A stretch of 18,224 nucleotides of DNA from Actinomycetota bacterium. Its GTDB lineage: Bacteria > Actinomycetota > UBA4738. Both the position numbers and the translations under genes were made by a program. The number at the start of each line of letters is the position of its first letter. Within the stretch, counting starts at the first letter, position 1. The notes below the pieces were generated by a model. The model saw only the letters and a program-made list of their open reading frames with translations. It searched no databases and was not told the DNA's origin. The DNA is taken from the NCBI GenBank assembly GCA_005888465.1, contig VAYJ01000006.1, positions 1 through 18,224 on the forward strand. The letters are read 5' to 3'. Below are positions 7,095 through 14,264 of this stretch, in pieces.

Positions 7095-8244
7095 CCCGTC
7101 CGGGCCGAAGCTCCCGCGCCGCCGGCGCCGTGAGCACCACCCCCAGGACCGCCGCCTCCGGCCACCACAGGATCGGCGCGGGCCGCCACTGGAAGAGCAG
7201 GAGCAGCGCCCCACCCACGACCATCGTCCTGAGCGTTCGCCCGGCTCGAAGCCGTTCGTGCAGCACCGCGAAGGCGAGCGGCGGCCCGACGTAGTAGGAG
7301 AACACCACCGGCTCGAACAGCAGCCGCGCGAAGAAGACGACGGCGAGCGCGCCGAGGACGACGGGCGGCTCGACGCGGCCCCGGATGGCCACGGCCGCCG
7401 CGATCGCCGCGACGAGGGCACCGATCCGAAACGGCGTCGACACGAGGGGCGCGTGGGACCGGGAGATCCAGAGCGCCACGTGGCCGGCGCCGGGGAACGA
7501 CCGCGCTTCGAACAGGGCGCGGCTCGCGTGGCGCCAATCGAACGGCAGGACCACCGCCGCCAGCGTCGCGGGGATAACGGCCGCCGCGAGCACGGTCCTG
7601 CGGCGTGCTTCCCGAGGCGCGATCGAGACCAGCACCGGTAGGGCGAGCACCGCCCACTGCTTGAACCCCATCGCCACGCCGAGCAGGAGCGCGGCCGCAA
7701 GGAACCGTTCGCGAAAAGCCGCGCGCATGGAGAGCATCAGGAACGCGAGGGCGAGCACGTCCTCGTAGTGGCCGTAGCCGATCGCCACCGGGCCGAGCAC
7801 GATCACCGTGACGACGGTCTGCAACCAAGCGCGCCCGCGCCGGATGCCGACCTCCGTGGCGAGGGCCCGAAACGCCGCCAGGAACATGATGCCGCTCGCC
7901 AGGCCCCAGGGCCCGTACACGAGCCAGATGGTCGGCCGGGGGATCTCCGTGGGGATGCTCTGCGTCAGGTGCAGCACGCGGCCGACCTCCGCCACGGGCA
8001 CGAGCAGGATCGGAAGGAGCGGCATTGCGACGAACAGGGGCGTGGAGGCGTACAGATGCGTGAGGCGCCCATTGGCGATCGCCTCGGCGGCTCGAAGCGG
8101 CACCCACACGTCGCCCGCGATCTGCCATCCGCGGTCCTGGCGGAACCAGGCGCCCAGGACAAACCCTCCTAGCATCGTGACGGCGATCGCGACGACGCCG
8201 AGGGCGACGGCAGCGCGCCAGGGGTGCGGGTCGGGCCGGTCCAC
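6985..8244 (-). CDS. Multi-pass membrane protein, GT87/DUF2029-like glycosyltransferase
   Basis: A polytopic membrane protein with around ten hydrophobic segments between about residues 10 and 370. The segment GPVAIGYGHYEDVLALAF, followed by LLLGVAMGFKQWAVLALPVL, resembles the GxxED and K-W pattern of GT87/DUF2029 polyprenol-phosphate-mannose-dependent mannosyltransferases (GT-C fold), so it may glycosylate cell-envelope glycans. The substrate is not deducible. The frame opens with GTG codons at 8268 and 8244. I prefer 8244 because a -10-like box lies 7-9 bases before it; the longer start would add eight residues. The Pro/Ser/Arg-rich tail of about 37 residues is encoded antisense to the end of ispG and may be low in constraint. 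The gene is divergent from proS. Membrane and family character are good; exact enzymatic role is inferred. Confidence 0.8.
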   Translation of the reverse strand: MDRPDPHPWRAAVALGVVAIAVTMLGGFVLGAWFRQDRGWQIAGDVWVPLRAAEAIANGRLTHLYASTPLFVAMPLLPILLVPVAEVGRVLHLTQSIPTEIPRPTIWLVYGPWGLASGIMFLAAFRALATEVGIRRGRAWLQTVVTVIVLGPVAIGYGHYEDVLALAFLMLSMRAAFRERFLAAALLLGVAMGFKQWAVLALPVLVSIAPREARRRTVLAAAVIPATLAAVVLPFDWRHASRALFEARSFPGAGHVALWISRSHAPLVSTPFRIGALVAAIAAAVAIRGRVEPPVVLGALAVVFFARLLFEPVVFSYYVGPPLAFAVLHERLRAGRTLRTMVVGGALLLLFQWRPAPILWWPEAAVLGVVLTAPAARELRPGRVSSTRAPAHALAPSSPPRPPGPPRSDPRGPSPSPHP

Positions 8245-8251
8245 GGACGGG

Positions 8252-8259
8252 AAAGTATC
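8252..8259 (-). promoter_or_regulatory. Probable -10 box of the minus-strand membrane gene
   Basis: On the minus strand this reads GATACTTT, giving GATACT (gap of 9 bases to the GTG at 8244) or TACTTT (gap of 7). Both fit a leaderless start. It overlaps the plus-strand -10 box of proS base for base. Confidence 0.42.
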
Positions 8260-8261
8260 CT
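8256..8261 (+). promoter_or_regulatory. Probable -10 box of proS
   Basis: TATCCT ends 9 bases before the proS ATG at 8271. The start codon is fixed by homology of the first residues to prolyl-tRNA synthetases, so the short distance implies a leaderless or near-leaderless mRNA. The region shares bases with the minus-strand box. Confidence 0.5.
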
Positions 8262-8270
8262 GACTCACCG

Positions 8271-9980
8271 ATGCGCGCGTCCATGCTCTTTGCCCGAACG
8301 CTCCGGGAAGCCCCCGCCGAGGCGGAGGTCGCCTCCCATCGCCTGTTGCTGCGCGCCGCCTTCGTCCGCAAGCTGATGGCCGGTGTCTACACGTGGATGC
8401 CGCTCGGGTGGCGAACGCTTCGCAAGATCGAGGCGATCGTCCGCGAGGAGATGGACGGCGCCGGCGCGCAGGAGCTGCGCATGCCGATCGTCGTGCCGGC
8501 GGAGCCGTGGCGGCTCACGGGCCGGTGGCAGGCATACGGCGAGGAGATGTTCAAGCTCCGGGACCGGCACGAGCGAGACCTCGGGCTCGGTCCAACCCAC
8601 GAGGAGGTCGTGACCCCGCTCGTGGCGGCCGAGTTCGGCTCGTATCGCGACCTTCCTGTCAACGTCTACCAGATCGAATGGAAGTACCGGGACGAGCTCC
8701 GCCCGCGGTTCGGCCCGTTGCGGGCGCGCGAGTTTCTCATGAAGGACGCGTACTCGTTCGATCGCGACGCGAAGGGACTCGCCGCGTCGTACGCGGTCAT
8801 GGTGGAGGCGTACCGGCGGGTCCTGTTCCGATGCGGCATCGCCTACCGGATCGTCGAGGCCGACCCCGGCGCCATCGGTGGTGACACGAACCACGAGTTC
8901 ATGGCAGAGGCCGAGATCGGCGAGGACCTCTACGTCGCGTGCGAGAACGGTGACTACGCGGCCGACCTCGAGGCGGCCGTCCGGCGGGCGCCGGAGGCGA
9001 TGGCGGCCGACCGCCTCGCCCCGATCACGGAGATCGCCACACCCGGGGGAGCGACGATCCAGGCAGTGGTCGAGCTCCTCGGTCGCCCGGCCTCGGAGAT
9101 GCTCAAGTGCATCGTCTTCGACGCGGGCGGCACGACCGTGGCGGTGCTCCTTCCCGGCAATTTGGAGGTCAACGAGAAGAAGGTCGGGCGAGCGCTCTGG
9201 CCCGCCCCCGTGCGCCTGCTCGAGGACGACGACTTCGCCGCGCGCGGGCTCGTGAAGGGCTTCGTCGGCCCGCAGGGAATGGGCCGCGAGGTGACCGTGA
9301 TCGCCGACCAGGCGGTGCGCGCCGGCAAGGACTGGGTGACCGGCGCGAACAAGCCCGACGCGCACGTGACGGGGGCGAACGTCGATCGCGACTTCCGGGT
9401 CGACCGGTGGGAGGACGTCACCAGGGTCGCTGAGGGCGACCCCTGCCCGCGCGACGGCGGTCGCCTGCGCATCGGGCGCTCCATCGTCGTCGCGCACACC
9501 TATCAGCTTGGGACCCGCTACTCGGCGCCGCTCGAGGCGACCTTCACCGACGAGGACGGCTCGCCCCGGCCGTACGTCATGGGCTGCTACGGGATGGGGC
9601 TCACGCGCATCGTCGCGGCGGCCGCCGAGCAGTCTCACGACGACGCGGGTCTGGTCTGGCGAAAGGCTCTCGCTCCGTATCACGTCGTGGTGATCCCGAC
9701 GAACATGGATCAGCCCGACGTCGTCAACGCCGCCGAAGCGATCTACGGCGAGCTGCTGCGCCGGGGCGTCGAAGTCGTCCTCGACGACCGGACCGACGCG
9801 GCCGGCGTCAAGTTCGCCGACGCGGACCTGATCGGCTACCCGATCCACGTGGTCGTCGGGGCCCGCGGCGTGAAGGGCGGCAAGTTCGACCTGAAGGTCC
9901 GCGCCACCGGGGAGCGATTCGAGCGCCCGCTCGGCGAGGCCGCCTCCTTCACGCTGGAACGGCTTGACGCGGCCCCATAG
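8271..9980 (+). CDS. proS: Prolyl-tRNA synthetase, bacterial type with editing domain
   Basis: A class II aminoacyl-tRNA synthetase that charges tRNA-Pro in the cytosol. The N-terminus begins LFARTLREAPAEAEVASH as in other bacterial ProRS, which supports the ATG at 8271. The catalytic core has LGPTHEEVVTPL, motif 2 in YRDELRPRFGPLRAREFLMKD, and motif 3 in CYGMGLTRIVAA. Between motifs 2 and 3 (about residues 225-385) is the YbaK-like editing insertion containing LLGRPASEMLKCIVFDAGG, which removes mischarged alanine from tRNA-Pro. The C-terminal anticodon-binding domain (about 465-569) contains YHVVVIPTNMD and VLDDRTDAAGVKFADADLIG. The full length of 569 residues is normal. It is transcribed away from the membrane glycosyltransferase-like gene and is followed after 9 bases by a small unknown gene. 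Confidence 0.97.
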   Translation: MRASMLFARTLREAPAEAEVASHRLLLRAAFVRKLMAGVYTWMPLGWRTLRKIEAIVREEMDGAGAQELRMPIVVPAEPWRLTGRWQAYGEEMFKLRDRHERDLGLGPTHEEVVTPLVAAEFGSYRDLPVNVYQIEWKYRDELRPRFGPLRAREFLMKDAYSFDRDAKGLAASYAVMVEAYRRVLFRCGIAYRIVEADPGAIGGDTNHEFMAEAEIGEDLYVACENGDYAADLEAAVRRAPEAMAADRLAPITEIATPGGATIQAVVELLGRPASEMLKCIVFDAGGTTVAVLLPGNLEVNEKKVGRALWPAPVRLLEDDDFAARGLVKGFVGPQGMGREVTVIADQAVRAGKDWVTGANKPDAHVTGANVDRDFRVDRWEDVTRVAEGDPCPRDGGRLRIGRSIVVAHTYQLGTRYSAPLEATFTDEDGSPRPYVMGCYGMGLTRIVAAAAEQSHDDAGLVWRKALAPYHVVVIPTNMDQPDVVNAAEAIYGELLRRGVEVVLDDRTDAAGVKFADADLIGYPIHVVVGARGVKGGKFDLKVRATGERFERPLGEAASFTLERLDAAP

Positions 9981-9983
9981 GCT
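9978..9983 (+). promoter_or_regulatory. Possible -10 box of the 95-residue gene
   Basis: TAGGCT begins with the proS stop codon and ends 6 bases before the ATG at 9990. The nearby TTGACG at 9964-9969 is only 8 bases upstream, too close to serve as a -35 box with it. Weak on its own. Confidence 0.33.
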
Positions 9984-9989
9984 TCGGGC

Positions 9990-10277
9990 ATGAAACGGGG
10001 CGCGCCCTCGGAGCTCCGGCGGTTCGCCGCGCTGCACCCAGATGTCGAGGCGGTCCTCGAGCGGTGCGGCCGGGATACGTTCGACGTGGTGCTGATCGAC
10101 TCCTCGGGCGCGTGGACGCGGTGGGTGCTCGCCTCGGCCGAGGAGGCGGAGGCGCTTGTTCAACAGCTCGGCGTGCCCGTGCATCACGGATGGGAAGAGG
10201 ATCCGCGCATGTCCCGGCGGATGAACCGCGACGACCCGTGGTCCGACCCTCGAGGGACCCGCCGCGCGCTATACTGA
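9990..10277 (+). CDS. Small unknown protein between proS and rimP
   Basis: I do not recognise a family. The 95-residue product looks soluble, with no signal peptide or membrane segment. Residues about 12-65 have alternating hydrophobic and charged stretches (DVEAVLERCG, FDVVLIDSSG, ASAEEAEALVQQLG) that suggest a small alpha/beta fold. The C-terminal part is rich in Arg, Asp and Trp (GWEEDPRMSRRMNRDDPW) and looks like a conserved-type motif. It starts 10 bases after the proS stop with no Shine-Dalgarno. Its final codons overlap the TATACT promoter box of the rimP operon. Third-position GC use matches the neighbours, and the reading frame fills the gap exactly, so I believe it is a real gene. 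Other actinobacteria also carry small unknown genes in this slot. Confidence 0.72.
   Translation: MKRGAPSELRRFAALHPDVEAVLERCGRDTFDVVLIDSSGAWTRWVLASAEEAEALVQQLGVPVHHGWEEDPRMSRRMNRDDPWSDPRGTRRALY
10270..10275 (+). promoter_or_regulatory. Probable -10 box of the rimP-nusA-infB operon
   Basis: TATACT, the best -10 match in the window, lies inside the last codons of the small gene. Transcription would start near 10282 and give a leader of about 65-70 bases before the rimP ATG, unlike the leaderless genes nearby. No -35 match is visible 16-18 bases upstream. Confidence 0.55.
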
Positions 10278-10303
10278 GTCTCGAACATCGCAGGGCACGA
10301 CCG

Positions 10304-10332
10304 GAACGTGGGCACGCGCCCACGTTCTTTTT
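10304..10332 (+). terminator. Intrinsic terminator hairpin in the rimP leader (possible attenuator)
   Basis: A perfect 10-base-pair stem (10304-10313 with 10318-10327) closes a 4-base ACGC loop and is followed by five T residues at 10328-10332. This is a textbook Rho-independent terminator. It lies about 22 bases after the predicted rimP-operon start site and 17 bases before the rimP ATG. It can therefore end transcripts from the upstream small gene and also attenuate the rimP-nusA-infB transcript. It is the only clear intrinsic terminator I see in the window. Confidence 0.8.
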
Positions 10333-10340
10333 CGGTGGGC

Positions 10341-10345
10341 GGGAG
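10341..10345 (+). promoter_or_regulatory. Ribosome binding site of rimP
   Basis: GGGAG lies 4 bases before the ATG at 10350. It favours this start over two in-frame GTG codons at 10308, which is inside the terminator stem, and 10335. Confidence 0.5.
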
Positions 10346-10349
10346 CGAG

Positions 10350-10802
10350 ATGGACCTCGAGGGCCTGCTTCGACCGGTGCTCGACGCCGACGGCATCGAG
10401 CTGGTGGAGGTGGGCCTCACCCGGGAGCACGGCCGGCGGGTGCTGCGGGTGACGGTGGACCGGGAAGGAGGCGTCGACCTCGACGCGATCGCGCTCGCAT
10501 CCGAGCGCGTGAGCCGCCGGCTCGACCTCGCCGGGTTCAACCCGGGTCCGTACTCGCTCGAGGTGAGCTCGCCCGGGTTGGAGCGTCCCCTGCGGGAGCT
10601 GCGGGACTTCGCCCGGAACGTCGGCGAACGGGCGACGGTGAAGACCGCGGCGCCGATCGACGGGGCGATGACGCTCTCGGGGACGATCCTCGAGGCGCAG
10701 GACGGGCGCGTAACGATGCAGACGGACGGCGGCGTGATCGAGCTGGCGCTGGAGGACATCGTGTCCGCGCGGACGGTGTTGGAGTGGGGTGGCAGGCGGT
10801 GA
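10350..10802 (+). CDS. rimP: Ribosome maturation factor RimP
   Basis: RimP binds the 30S subunit during assembly and helps it mature. The N-terminal domain shows LEGLLRPVLDADGIELVEVG followed by LRVTVDREGGVDLDAIALAS. The junction SLEVSSPGLERPLR is the family's best conserved segment (about residues 69-82). The C-terminal SH3-like domain follows to residue 150. The length is normal. The frame extends upstream to a GTG at 10308, but that codon is inside the terminator stem, so I use the ATG at 10350 behind a Shine-Dalgarno. The stop overlaps the nusA GTG (GTGA), so the two are translationally coupled. It heads the conserved rimP-nusA-ylxR-infB operon. Confidence 0.94.
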   Translation: MDLEGLLRPVLDADGIELVEVGLTREHGRRVLRVTVDREGGVDLDAIALASERVSRRLDLAGFNPGPYSLEVSSPGLERPLRELRDFARNVGERATVKTAAPIDGAMTLSGTILEAQDGRVTMQTDGGVIELALEDIVSARTVLEWGGRR

Positions 10803-11896
10803 ACCAGGAATTGATCCAGGCACTGAAGGAGCTCGAGCGGGAGAAGGGCATCCCGTTCGAGACGATCCTTGCCGGCCTCGAGGAGGCCCTCGCGTCCGCG
10901 TACAAGTCCTACAAGCGGCAGCACGACCCGGAGCTGGACGACTTGACGACGGGCGTGCGCGTCGAGCTCGACCCCGAGTCGGGCGCGATGCGGGCGTGGA
11001 TGCAGGTGCTGGACGAGGAGACCCAGGAGGTCCTCTCCGAGGCCGAGGAGCAGGTGCCGGCCGACTTCATGGGCCGCATCGCCGCGCAGACCGCGAAGCA
11101 GGTCGTCTACCAGAAGCTCCGCGACGCTGAGCGCGAGATGACGTACGAGGAGTTCTCCGGGCGCGAGGGCGACATCGTCACCGGGATCATCCAGCAGGAC
11201 TCGCACCGGTACACGCTCCTCGACCTCGGCAAGGTCGAGGCGCTGTTGCCGCAGGCGGAGCAAGTCGCGTCGGAGCCGTACCGTCACGGCGAGCGGCTGA
11301 AGGCGTACATCGTCGAGGTGCGCAAGACCACGAAGGGCCCGCAGATCGTCGTCTCGCGCACCCACCCCGGGCTCCTGCGCAAGCTGTTCGAGCTGGAGGT
11401 GCCGGAGATCGCCGAGGGCATCGTGGAGATCAAGGCAGTGGCGCGCGAGCCCGGTCATCGCTCAAAGATGGCCGTCGTCTCCCACGAGCCGGGCGTCGAT
11501 CCCGTCGGCGCGTGCGTAGGCGCGAAGGGCTCCCGCGTGCGCCTGGTCGTGAACGAGCTTCGCGGGGAGAAGATCGACGTCGTGCAGTGGGTGGACGACC
11601 CACCCCGGTTCGTCGCGAACGCCCTCGCGCCGGCGAAGGTGAAGGAGGTGCGGGTCGACGCCACCACGGGCACGGCGCAGGTGATCGTGCCCGACTACCA
11701 GCTGTCGCTCGCGATCGGCAAGGAGGGCCAGAACGCCCGCCTCGCCGCCAAGCTCACCGGATTTCGGATCGACATCAAGAGCGAGACCCAGATGTCGGAC
11801 GAGGAGCGCGTGCGCAAGGAGGCCGAGGCCGCCGCGGAGGCGCCGGTGGAGGCCGAGGTCCCCGCGCCCGCGCCGGAGGAAGCGCCGTCTGCCTGA
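10799..11896 (+). CDS. nusA: Transcription termination/antitermination factor NusA
   Basis: NusA binds RNA polymerase and nascent RNA and controls pausing, intrinsic termination and antitermination. The N-terminal polymerase-binding domain covers about residues 1-130 (QALKELEREKGIPFETIL; EEFSGREGDIVTGI at its end). The S1 domain follows to about 200, then two KH domains with DPVGACVGAKGSRVR and LAIGKEGQNARLAAK. The protein ends in a tail of about 30 residues rich in Ala, Glu and Pro. It lacks the acidic repeats found at the end of E. coli NusA, as is usual for actinobacteria. At 365 residues it is ordinary in size. The GTG start overlaps the rimP stop. Because NusA strengthens intrinsic termination, the hairpin before rimP could give negative autoregulation; that is inference. 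Confidence 0.96.
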   Translation: MNQELIQALKELEREKGIPFETILAGLEEALASAYKSYKRQHDPELDDLTTGVRVELDPESGAMRAWMQVLDEETQEVLSEAEEQVPADFMGRIAAQTAKQVVYQKLRDAEREMTYEEFSGREGDIVTGIIQQDSHRYTLLDLGKVEALLPQAEQVASEPYRHGERLKAYIVEVRKTTKGPQIVVSRTHPGLLRKLFELEVPEIAEGIVEIKAVAREPGHRSKMAVVSHEPGVDPVGACVGAKGSRVRLVVNELRGEKIDVVQWVDDPPRFVANALAPAKVKEVRVDATTGTAQVIVPDYQLSLAIGKEGQNARLAAKLTGFRIDIKSETQMSDEERVRKEAEAAAEAPVEAEVPAPAPEEAPSA

Positions 11897-11903
11897 GGGT
11901 GGC

Positions 11904-12173
11904 CTGGGCCCCGAGCGCACGTGCATCGGCTGCCGATCCCGGGCGCCGAAGGCGGAGCTCGTTCGCCTGACTCGGAGCGCAGGCGCCGAGATTGCCCTGG
12001 ATCCGTCCGGACGGGCGCCGGGGCGAGGCGCGTACGTGCACCCGACGGAGGCCTGCATCGCGCGGGCAGCGCGATCGCAGGCGATCGCGCGGGCGCTCCG
12101 CGCCCCCCTGGGGCAGGTCGAGGCCGGTAGGCTTATCGCTGAGTTGACGAGCATGACGGAGGCGAAGGCGTGA
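11904..12173 (+). CDS. ylxR: YlxR family (DUF448) RNA-binding/nucleoid-associated protein, CTG start
   Basis: A small basic protein of the YlxR family, found between nusA and infB in many bacteria and reported to bind nucleic acid or act in gene regulation. The signature TCIGCR (Cys7, Cys10) is followed by LVRL, then GRAPGRGAYVHPTEACIARA, all in the family order. The frame has no ATG, GTG or TTG that could give the full protein: the first canonical start, an internal GTG, comes after the TCIGCR motif. CTG at 11904 yields an 89-residue protein of normal length with N-terminus MGPERTCIGCR, and GAGGG at 11895-11899 lies 4 bases before it. CTG at 11889 is an alternative. The stop overlaps the infB GTG (GTGA). 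The gene is certain from sequence; the start codon is inferred. Confidence 0.88.
   Translation: MGPERTCIGCRSRAPKAELVRLTRSAGAEIALDPSGRAPGRGAYVHPTEACIARAARSQAIARALRAPLGQVEAGRLIAELTSMTEAKA
12069..12105 (+). repeat. Two adjacent inverted repeats inside ylxR
   Basis: GCGCGATCG (12069-12077) pairs perfectly with 12082-12090 around CAGG, and GGGCGC (12091-12096) pairs with GCGCCC (12100-12105) around TCC. GCGATCGC occurs twice. The pair lies about 65 bases before the infB start. It may be an mRNA structure or a by-product of GC-rich Arg/Ala codons. Confidence 0.4.
12158..12162 (+). promoter_or_regulatory. Ribosome binding site of infB
   Basis: GGAGG is placed 7 bases before the GTG at 12170, inside the end of ylxR. 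It supports the GTG start that overlaps the ylxR stop. Confidence 0.65.
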
Positions 12174-14260
12174 GGATCCACGAGCTGGCGAAGGAGCTGG
12201 GTGTCCAGAGCAAGGACATCCTGAGCTCGCTCGAGGAGATGGGCTACGAGAGCCGCACCGCCTCCTCGACCGTGCCCGACGAGGCGGTCCCGCGTCTGCG
12301 GGCGGCCGGAGGCCACGTCAAGCCGGGCAGCAAACCCATCGGCGCACGCGTGCAGCCACTGCCGGCGACGCCCCGCCCGAGCCGGTCGAGGGCTGGCGCG
12401 GCGGCGCAGCAGCCGGTTGCGCCGCCCGCACTTGAGATCGTGCCGCCCCTGCCGGAGGAGGCCGAGGCGGCGCCCGCCCCCACCGAGGCCCAGGCCGCGA
12501 GCGCGCCGGCGCCGCCCGCCGTGCTCGTTCCCCGCGGGGCGACCCCCCAGCAGCTCGCCGACCGCCTGGGGGCCTCAGCCGCTGACATCGTCAAGCTCCT
12601 GTTCCAGGCCGGCGAGATGGTCTCGGTCAACCATTCCCTCTCCGACGACGCGATCCTGCTGGTGGGTACGGAGCTCGGCCGGGCGGTCGAGGTCGTCGCG
12701 CCCCAGGAGGAGCCCGACGAGGAAGAGGCCGTCGACGAAGCGCACCTGTCGCCCCGCCCACCCGTCGTGACAGTGATGGGGCACGTGGACCACGGCAAGA
12801 CCCTCCTCCTCGATGCCATCCGGCGCACCGACGTCGTGGCAGGAGAGTTCGGCGGGATCACGCAGCACATCGGCGCCTACCAGGTGCACCAGGACGGGCG
12901 CGTCATCACGTTCCTGGACACCCCGGGCCACGAGGCGTTCACAGCCATGCGGGCCCGCGGCGCGCAGATGACGGACATCGCGGTGCTCGTGGTCGCCGCC
13001 GACGACGGCGTGATGCCGCAGACCATCGAGGCGCTCGACCACGCGAAGGCGGCGAAGGTGCCGATCGTCGTCGCGGTGAACAAGATCGACAAGGCCGAGT
13101 CCGACCCCACGAGGGTCCGCCAGCAGCTCGTCGAGCAGGGCATCGTGCCGGCCGAGTGGGGCGGCGAGTACGAGTTCGTGGACATCTCCGCGAAGGCACG
13201 GACGAACCTCGATCAGCTGCTCGAAACGATCCTGCTGGTCGCCGACCTGCAGGAGCTGCGGGCCGACCCGACCATCCACGCCAGGGGGGTCGCCATCGAG
13301 GCGCACCTGGACCGCGGCCGCGGCCCGATCGCGACGGTGCTCGTGCAGCGGGGCACCCTTCACGTCGGCGACGCCGTGGTGTGCGGTGCGGCGTTCGCGA
13401 AGGTCCGGGCGATGCTCGACGAGAAAGGGAAGTCGGTGACCGAGGCCGGGCCGTCGATGCCGGTGCAGGTCCTCGGGTGGTCGCACGTCCCGGAGGCGGG
13501 CGACGAGTTCCGCACGGTCGCCGACGAGCGCGAGGCCCGGCACGTCGCCCAGGAGAGGGAAGCGCGGATCCGAGCGGCCGAGCTCACGGCGACGCGGCCC
13601 GCGTCCTCGCTCTCCGAGCTCCTGGTCCGTGCGCGCGAGGGCGAGATGCCCGTTCTGAACCTGATCATCAAGGCGGACGTGCAGGGTTCGCTCGAGGCGA
13701 TCGTCGACGCGCTCGACAAGATGCCGCAGAGCGAGGTTCGGATCCAGGTCGTGCACCGCGGCGTGGGCGGCATCAACGAGAACGACATCTCGCTCGCGCT
13801 CGCCTCGGACGCCGTGGTGATCGGCTTCAGCGTGCGCCCCGACGTGAACGCCCGCGAGCTCGCCGAGAAAGAAGGCGTGGACGTCCGGCTCTACCGGGTG
13901 ATCTACCAGGTGCTGGACGACGTCCGCCAGGCGCTCGCCGGGCTGCTGACACCGTTCGAACAGGAGGTGGAGCTGGGGCGGGCGGAGGTGCGCCAGCTGT
14001 TCCGTGTGCCGCGGCTCGGCGTCATCGCGGGCAGCATGGTCACGCACGGGACGATCGGCCGCGGGTCGCTCGCGCGACTGGTCCGAGACGGCACCGTCGT
14101 CTACACGGGCCGGATCGCGTCCCTCCGGCGGTTCAAGGACGACGCCCGCGAGGTGGCCGAGGGTTTCGAGTGCGGGATCGGGCTCGAGAACTTCCAGGAC
14201 ATCCACGAAGGGGACGTGATCGAGTCATACGAGGTCCGCGAGGTGGCGCGGACGCTGTAG
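12170..14260 (+). CDS. infB: Translation initiation factor IF-2
   Basis: IF-2 is the GTPase that places initiator tRNA on the 30S subunit and promotes 50S joining. The start IHELAKELGVQSKDILSSLE is an IF2_N domain. A Pro/Ala-rich linker (about residues 45-125) leads to a second IF2_N domain (TPQQLADRLGASAADIVKLL). The G domain has G1 GHVDHGKT (204-211), GGITQHIGAY, G3 DTPGHEAF, G4 NKID and the SAK motif of G5. Domains II-IV follow to the C-terminus, which contains the fMet-tRNA-binding region near FECGIGLENFQDIHEGDVIE. At 696 residues it is short for actinobacteria, where the disordered N-terminal region often pushes the length past 900; the difference lies in the linker. GTG start, coupled to ylxR. 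Confidence 0.97.
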   Translation: MRIHELAKELGVQSKDILSSLEEMGYESRTASSTVPDEAVPRLRAAGGHVKPGSKPIGARVQPLPATPRPSRSRAGAAAQQPVAPPALEIVPPLPEEAEAAPAPTEAQAASAPAPPAVLVPRGATPQQLADRLGASAADIVKLLFQAGEMVSVNHSLSDDAILLVGTELGRAVEVVAPQEEPDEEEAVDEAHLSPRPPVVTVMGHVDHGKTLLLDAIRRTDVVAGEFGGITQHIGAYQVHQDGRVITFLDTPGHEAFTAMRARGAQMTDIAVLVVAADDGVMPQTIEALDHAKAAKVPIVVAVNKIDKAESDPTRVRQQLVEQGIVPAEWGGEYEFVDISAKARTNLDQLLETILLVADLQELRADPTIHARGVAIEAHLDRGRGPIATVLVQRGTLHVGDAVVCGAAFAKVRAMLDEKGKSVTEAGPSMPVQVLGWSHVPEAGDEFRTVADEREARHVAQEREARIRAAELTATRPASSLSELLVRAREGEMPVLNLIIKADVQGSLEAIVDALDKMPQSEVRIQVVHRGVGGINENDISLALASDAVVIGFSVRPDVNARELAEKEGVDVRLYRVIYQVLDDVRQALAGLLTPFEQEVELGRAEVRQLFRVPRLGVIAGSMVTHGTIGRGSLARLVRDGTVVYTGRIASLRRFKDDAREVAEGFECGIGLENFQDIHEGDVIESYEVREVARTL

Positions 14261-14264
14261 GGCC

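Noticed and set aside
9964..9983. TTGACG plus TAGGCT as a classical -35/-10 promoter
   Set aside because: The spacing is 8 bases instead of 16-18, so the TTGACG match is probably chance within proS codons.
8265..10187. 640-codon minus-strand open frame antisense to proS
   Set aside because: Arg/Ala/Asp-rich product with no recognisable domain; it is the GC-rich shadow of proS. The same holds for the long minus-strand frames at 1354-2676, 2716-4047, 12575-14206 and 15613-17523.
10308..10349. Longer RimP starting at GTG 10308
   Set aside because: The codon lies inside the terminator stem, and the extra 14 residues do not resemble the family N-terminus; ATG 10350 has a Shine-Dalgarno.
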